From Porphyromonas sp. (GTDB taxonomy: Bacteria > Bacteroidota > Bacteroidia > Bacteroidales > Porphyromonadaceae), in contig JASBZJ010000102.1 of the NCBI GenBank assembly GCA_029983495.1, forward strand, positions 1-6,881: a stretch of DNA of 6,881 nt, in the 5' to 3' direction. How positions within the stretch are numbered: position 1 is the stretch's first letter; each line of letters opens with the position of its first letter. This document shows, in pieces, positions 6,830-6,881 of the stretch. Below the pieces are notes generated by a model. It did not search any database and was not told the DNA's origin. It worked only from the letters and a program-made list of their open reading frames with translations. A program made the position numbers and the translations under genes.

Positions 6830-6881
6830 GAGACTGTTGCATAAAGGCGAATCGCTGTGTTACTTTCGGGATTCGGCTTCG
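6830..6881. mobile_element. Possible end of an insertion sequence running off the window
   Basis: The stretch beginning GAGACTGTTGCATAAAGG (from 6830) resembles, from memory, the GAGACTGTTGCAAAA-type terminal inverted repeats of several transposase families. The other end and any target duplication lie outside the window, so this cannot be tested here. Positions 6692-6829 between it and the GIN promoter hold a seven-A run (6774-6780) and a short palindrome (TAGC...GCTA, 6791-6805) but no gene I can support. Confidence 0.22.

Noticed and set aside
6791..6830. Short palindromes TAGC...GCTA and CCCTT...AAGGG as a terminator for an upstream gene
   Set aside because: The stems are only 5-6 base pairs. 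The nearby seven-T run on the minus strand is separated from the stem by eight G-rich bases.
6691..6879. Minus-strand open frame of 62 codons reaching the window edge
   Set aside because: A run this long is expected by chance now and then, the translation resembles no family I know, and a second frame is also open over part of it. Not called as a gene.

Overview
All six genes in this window lie on the minus strand. The moderately AT-rich composition, the gene content and the signals suggest a member of the Bacteroidota, probably Bacteroidales-like. The evidence is a textbook -33 TTTG / -7 TAnnTTTG promoter upstream of asd, almost no Shine-Dalgarno sequences, a DUF5063-like gene overlapping a RNase D-type exonuclease gene, and a GIN-domain (DUF2807) protein. 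The lineage is inferred from these features; no rRNA or similar marker is present.

In the direction of transcription (right to left): positions 6626-6881 hold no confident gene, only a likely promoter and perhaps the end of a mobile element running off the window. Then comes a membrane-anchored GIN-domain protein (5681-6625). The gap after it is packed with signals: two hairpin terminators, followed by the asd promoter, whose -33 box sits inside the base of the second terminator. Next is a three-gene run: asd (4469-5488), a DUF5063-like protein (3652-4443) and a DEDDy 3'-5' exonuclease (3051-3662). These genes are tightly spaced, and the last two overlap by 11 bases. A 214-base gap with a nested inverted repeat and a possible promoter precedes glmS (986-2836). 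A seven-span Bax inhibitor-1 family protein (178-924) follows 61 bases later. The last 177 bases hold no gene but carry a long imperfect hairpin (33-102).

The functions are mostly housekeeping. Asd makes aspartate semialdehyde for lysine/diaminopimelate, threonine and methionine. GlmS makes glucosamine-6-phosphate for peptidoglycan and lipopolysaccharide. Both therefore feed the cell envelope. The exonuclease probably processes RNA, and its overlapping DUF5063 partner has no known role. The BI-1 and GIN proteins are membrane proteins of uncertain physiological role.

I found no clear new defence, toxin or mobile system. The less ordinary items are the DUF5063/exonuclease pair, the two intergenic inverted repeats, the terminator-promoter overlap and the unusual charge distribution of the GIN protein.
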